Positions 60,451 through 64,000 of a stretch of 64,000 nt of DNA are shown here, piece by piece. The position numbers and the translations under genes were made by a program. Within the stretch, counting starts at the first letter, position 1. Every line of letters begins with the position of its first letter. Below the pieces are notes generated by a model. That model saw nothing but the letters and a program-made list of their open reading frames with translations, made no database searches and was not told the origin of the DNA. The DNA is from an uncultured Eubacteriales bacterium (GTDB lineage Bacteria; Bacillota; Clostridia; Lachnospirales; Lachnospiraceae): the NCBI GenBank assembly GCA_900545175.1, contig UQYF01000003.1:62001-126000 (forward strand). Reading direction: 5' to 3'.

Positions 60451-62259
60451 ATGAATTTACTTACAATTAAGGACATGTGCAAGGCATATACGGATAAGGT
60501 GCTTTTTGACCATGTCGATTTTTCGATAAATGAGAATGAAAAGATCGGAGTTATAGGAATTAACGGAACAGGAAAGTCTACTCTTCTAAAGATTGTGGCA
60601 GGTCTTGATAAGCCTGACAACGGTAGCGTTGTTAAAGGGAACAATGTGCATATAAGATACCTTCCGCAGAACCCTGAATTTACACCGGGGAGTACAATAT
60701 ATGAATATGTGATAAGTGCGAATACCACACCGGAGAACGAGTGGACTATAGAAGGAGATGCGAAGACGATTCTTGGCAGGCTTGGCTTTTCTGATTTTGA
60801 CACGATAGTGGACAAGCTGTCCGGAGGAGAGAAGAAGAGAGTGGCTCTTGCGGGAGCTCTTCTTGCGAAGGCAGATATACTTGTGCTTGATGAACCGACC
60901 AATCATCTCGACAGATGGATGACGCAGTGGCTTGAAAATTACCTTAAAGCATATAGAGGCGCACTTGTCATGGTAACGCATGACAGATATTTCCTTGACA
61001 GAGTGAGCAACAGGATTCTTGAGATTGACAGAGGCAAAGTATACAACTATCAGACAAATTATGAAGGATTTCTTGAACTCAAGTCGCAGAGGGAAGCTAT
61101 GGCTGATTCCACACAACAGAAGCGGCAGAATATAATGCGTAGAGAACTTGAGTGGATTAAAAGAGGTGCAAAGGCACGTTCTACCAAGCAGCGTGCGAGA
61201 ATAGACCGCTTTAATGAGATGAAGGAGGCTTCAACGCAGGCAGAAGCATCAAGAAAGAGCGAATCCGCGCAGCTTTCAAGTGTCTATACCAGAATGGGAA
61301 AAAAGACGATAGAGCTTAGAGATATAACTATAGCTTTTGGAGGCAGGACACTTATAAATGATTTTTCATATATCTTTCTTCGCGGAGAATCGGTTGCCTT
61401 TGTCGGAAAGAATGGCTGCGGCAAGTCTACTCTTATGAAGATTATCACAGGAGCTCAGAAGCCGGATTCGGGTGATGTTGAGATTGGAGATACGATACGC
61501 ATAGGTTATTTTGCACAGGAGAACGGCGAGCTTGACCCTACACAGAGAGTGATAGACTGTATCAAGGATGTTGCGGAGTATGTGCAGACACCGGATGGAA
61601 GTGTGTCTGCGTCTCTTATGTTGGAGCGCTTTCTTTTTGACTCTACACTTCAATATTCGCCCATAGGGAAGCTGTCCGGTGGTGAGAAGAGAAGGCTGTA
61701 TCTTATCAAGGTGCTTATGTCAGCTCCTAATGTGCTTATACTTGACGAGCCGACGAATGATCTTGATATACAGACTTTGTCTATTTTAGAGGATTATCTG
61801 GAGAATTTTGCCGGAATAACAATAATTGTAAGCCATGACAGATATTTCCTTGACAGAACGGCTGACAGAGTATTTGTGTTTGATGAGTCCGGAAATATAA
61901 TGGAGGAGGTACATCAGGATGCTGATGCGATATTGGATAAGATGGCATCCTCGCAGGTATCTGTGACACAGAACACAGGCGAAAAATCCTCTAAGCCTGC
62001 ATGGAATAAGGGAGAGCGTGCGCTTAAGTTTTCCTATATGGAACAGAAAGAATACGATACTATAGAGGATGACATTGTGGCACTTGAAGAAAAAATAGAA
62101 AAGATTGATGAAGATATGGCAAAATATGCTACTGATTTTGTAAAGCTTAATGAACTTGGCAATGAGAAGGAAGAAACGAAAAAAAAGCTGGATGAGAAAT
62201 ATGCAAGATGGGAATATCTTACCGAGCTTGCAGAGAAGATAGAGACTTCAAAAAAATAA
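60451..62259 (+). CDS. ABC-F ATPase (Uup-like)
   Basis: The 602-aa product has two ABC domains: Walker A GINGTGKST and GKNGCGKST, signatures LSGGEKKRVALAG and LSGGEKRRLYL, Walker B LVLDEPTNHLD and LILDEPTNDLD. A linker of about 60 aa and a C-terminal coiled coil (about 520-602) are typical of Uup. ABC-F proteins act on the ribosome; Uup also affects transposon excision and DNA structure. ATG 60451 has GAGAGGA upstream. The GH13-like gene starts 20 bp after its stop. Confidence 0.92.
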   Translation: MNLLTIKDMCKAYTDKVLFDHVDFSINENEKIGVIGINGTGKSTLLKIVAGLDKPDNGSVVKGNNVHIRYLPQNPEFTPGSTIYEYVISANTTPENEWTIEGDAKTILGRLGFSDFDTIVDKLSGGEKKRVALAGALLAKADILVLDEPTNHLDRWMTQWLENYLKAYRGALVMVTHDRYFLDRVSNRILEIDRGKVYNYQTNYEGFLELKSQREAMADSTQQKRQNIMRRELEWIKRGAKARSTKQRARIDRFNEMKEASTQAEASRKSESAQLSSVYTRMGKKTIELRDITIAFGGRTLINDFSYIFLRGESVAFVGKNGCGKSTLMKIITGAQKPDSGDVEIGDTIRIGYFAQENGELDPTQRVIDCIKDVAEYVQTPDGSVSASLMLERFLFDSTLQYSPIGKLSGGEKRRLYLIKVLMSAPNVLILDEPTNDLDIQTLSILEDYLENFAGITIIVSHDRYFLDRTADRVFVFDESGNIMEEVHQDADAILDKMASSQVSVTQNTGEKSSKPAWNKGERALKFSYMEQKEYDTIEDDIVALEEKIEKIDEDMAKYATDFVKLNELGNEKEETKKKLDEKYARWEYLTELAEKIETSKK

Positions 62260-62279
62260 ATGGAAAGTTGTGTGAATAT

Positions 62280-64000
62280 ATGAAAATACCTGATAAGTCA
62301 TCAATTACATTGGAAGCTGCATCTGATATAAGTCCTGGTGCGAAGAGAATTACAAGAGGATGGCAGTTTGGTATTTTTAGCAATGATACAGTTATGATGC
62401 TCACATTGTTCCTGCAAAATGAGCCGGATAACTGTATATCAGTGGAAATTCCGGGAACATTCCGTAAAGGGAATTTTTTCTCATTCATTCTTGAATTCGC
62501 CGATGAATCAGGTGCTGATGAACTTGATGGAGTCTGCTATGCGGTAGGTGAGGAGAAAAGAGCGGATGTATATGCGAAGGAATATTGTTATGCTGCCAAA
62601 GAAGCTGAGCGTGGTGGCGATTTCTTCGGAAGAAGCAGGGATGAGCTTTACAGTGTTTTAAGATGTGATATACCGATGGAAAAGAATCGGGAAAGCAGTA
62701 TTTATGATACTTTATGTAGTTCTGAAAACATTACAGCTCCTCTTATATACAAGCTTCATGTCAGAGGTTATACGAAGCTTGAATCGGAAAATGGAGGAAC
62801 CTTTGCCGCTCTGATGAAAAAAGCGGAATATATACAGGAATTGGGAATGAATATGGTACTTCTTATGCCTTGTTATGAGTTTAATGAGACTACGGTAAGC
62901 GCAGAAAGAAACAATTACTATGATGCAGGCTTTGCTTCGGGGAAAATTAATTACTGGGGATATACGGACGGTTATTATTTTGCACCTAAGAGAGCGTATT
63001 GTGCGGGCGGTAATTGTGTTGAAGAGTTTGGCAGAATGGTAAATCTGTTCCATGAAAAAAGTATTGCGGTACTTATGGAAATGTGGTTTCCGTATGACAT
63101 GTCACCTGTAATGGCTGTTGAGATATTAAGATACTGGCATATAACATATGGTATTGATGGATTTAGAATCATGGGAAGCTGCGGACTTTTATATGCAGTA
63201 AGAACAGATATGCAGCTTGCAGACTGTGTACTCTTAGGGGAAGATTTTGGTGAAGACAGCTTTAATGTTGGTGCAGTGCAGCCTTTTTATGATGATAAGA
63301 GAAGGATTATTAAGTACAATGACGGATTTATGGAAGCCGGCAGGCATTTCTTAAGAGGTGACGAGGACAGCATAGTTAATTTTGTCAATAGGGTGACAAG
63401 GCATGATGGCGGGCATCCTACAGTGAATTTTATGGCTGACCAGAATTGCTTAAGCTTTATGGATATGGTGAGCTTCGAACGCAGGCACAATGAATACAAC
63501 GGCGAGAACAACCTTGACGGAAGGCGGTACAATATAAGCTTTAATTGCGGAACTGAAGGTAAGACTAAGAGGGAAGTAATACTCAGGCAGCGCAAAAAAA
63601 TGATTAAAAATGCACTTGCCATGGTGTTTTTGTCGGCTTCGGTTCCGATGCTTATGGCTGGAGATGAATTTGGAGTAAGCCACGGTGGGAACAATAATCC
63701 GTATTGCCATGACAATGATATTAATTACATTGACTGGGAGCTTCTCTCAAAGAATTCTGATTTGTATGAATTTACAAGAAAACTAATACAATTCAGAAAG
63801 GAACACTCATGCATACGTCCGCAGCATGATTTTTCCATGAATGACCATAAGATTAAAGGAATGCCTGATTTGTCATGTCACAGTGAGAGAGCGTGGTTTC
63901 CGCTTATGGCAGAGTATTCGCACAATATCGGACTGCTTTATAGCGGTGCGTATGCAGGAGAACAGGCTAATGTATATGTACTTTACAATATGCATACACA
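62280..64000 (+). CDS. GH13 debranching-enzyme-like protein, catalytic residues replaced (3' end outside window)
   Basis: From ATG 62280 the frame is open for 573 codons to the window end. The order of motifs is that of isoamylase/GlgX enzymes: N-terminal CBM48-like beta domain, PLIYKLHVRGYTKLES, INYWGYTDGYYFAPK, YGIDGFRIMG, LLGEDFG, NFMADQNCLSFMDMVSF, GDEFGVSHGGNNNPYCHDND. Aligned by eye, region I (DVVYNH) reads EMWFPY (267-272). The nucleophile Asp of GFRxD is Met298, and the HD of region IV is Gln388-Asn389; only Glu321 is kept. The stretch between regions I and II is about 24 residues, so domain B is lost. It is probably a glucan-binding pseudoenzyme. Confidence 0.8.
   Translation, partial: MKIPDKSSITLEAASDISPGAKRITRGWQFGIFSNDTVMMLTLFLQNEPDNCISVEIPGTFRKGNFFSFILEFADESGADELDGVCYAVGEEKRADVYAKEYCYAAKEAERGGDFFGRSRDELYSVLRCDIPMEKNRESSIYDTLCSSENITAPLIYKLHVRGYTKLESENGGTFAALMKKAEYIQELGMNMVLLMPCYEFNETTVSAERNNYYDAGFASGKINYWGYTDGYYFAPKRAYCAGGNCVEEFGRMVNLFHEKSIAVLMEMWFPYDMSPVMAVEILRYWHITYGIDGFRIMGSCGLLYAVRTDMQLADCVLLGEDFGEDSFNVGAVQPFYDDKRRIIKYNDGFMEAGRHFLRGDEDSIVNFVNRVTRHDGGHPTVNFMADQNCLSFMDMVSFERRHNEYNGENNLDGRRYNISFNCGTEGKTKREVILRQRKKMIKNALAMVFLSASVPMLMAGDEFGVSHGGNNNPYCHDNDINYIDWELLSKNSDLYEFTRKLIQFRKEHSCIRPQHDFSMNDHKIKGMPDLSCHSERAWFPLMAEYSHNIGLLYSGAYAGEQANVYVLYNMHT

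Noticed and set aside
60586..61116. 176-aa minus-strand ORF
   Set aside because: Antisense to the Uup-like ABC-F gene; no start signal or motif.

Overview
The window is AT-rich Firmicutes DNA, most likely from a gut or rumen member of the Lachnospiraceae. The evidence is the Gram-positive gene order hrcA-grpE-dnaK-dnaJ under a CIRCE operator, a Phe T-box leader before pheST, strong AGGAGG-type ribosome sites, a D-Ala-D-Ala carboxypeptidase and an LTA-synthase-like protein in place of outer-membrane genes, YkpA- and Uup-like ABC-F proteins, and many plant-polysaccharide enzymes (GH5, GH3, GH31, CE2). The genus assignment is inference; no rRNA or tRNA gene was found.

Layout. 1-5.6 kb is accessory: the end of a TPR/HTH regulator, a secreted protein that joins RHS-like repeats to a SleB-type wall-hydrolase domain, two near-identical tandem lipoproteins (one with a broken signal region) and a small secreted protein. 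5.6-13 kb is housekeeping: T-box, pheS-pheT, queA, a PilZ protein and an ABC exporter pair. 13-20.3 kb is the HrcA heat-shock operon, followed closely by a fucosyltransferase-like gene and a convergent PBP5-type carboxypeptidase. 20.3-27 kb holds repeats, a MATE pump, a lipoprotein, a composite pseudogene made from a GH74-like and a GH31 gene, and two hydrolases. 27-35.4 kb carries glnS, a DUF2225 protein, an LTA-synthase-like sulfatase, Cys-rich proteins, a MocR regulator and an OGG-type glycosylase. 35.5-37.8 kb is groES-groEL with a degenerate CIRCE and a 122-bp-period repeat behind it. 38-46.7 kb is accessory: GNAT, hydrolases and their remnants, HAD, an Asp/Tyr/Trp-rich membrane protein, MATE, a CE2 esterase, a Crp/Fnr regulator and a stand-alone glycyl-radical protein. 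46.7-60.1 kb has beta-glucan and xyloglucan enzymes (GH5 lipoprotein, cytoplasmic GH3, GH31 alpha-xylosidase, GPH sugar symporter) mixed with greA, NUDIX, PHP, HD and ABC-F genes. The window ends inside a GH13 debranching-enzyme-like gene whose catalytic residues appear to be replaced.

How the genes fit together. GH5, GH3, GH31, CE2, the GPH symporter and the GH74/GH31 wreck point to use of beta-glucan and xyloglucan, with one xyloglucan cluster lost and a separate intact alpha-xylosidase kept. The two chaperonin systems probably share HrcA control but have operators of different quality. At least four families of small palindromic repeats sit between genes.

The observations I rate highest are the GH13-fold probable pseudoenzyme at the right edge, the composite pseudogene, the RHS-SleB plus twin-lipoprotein cassette, and the roughly 190-215 bp palindromic element present in two copies. 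Family names are given from memory of family motifs; no search was run.
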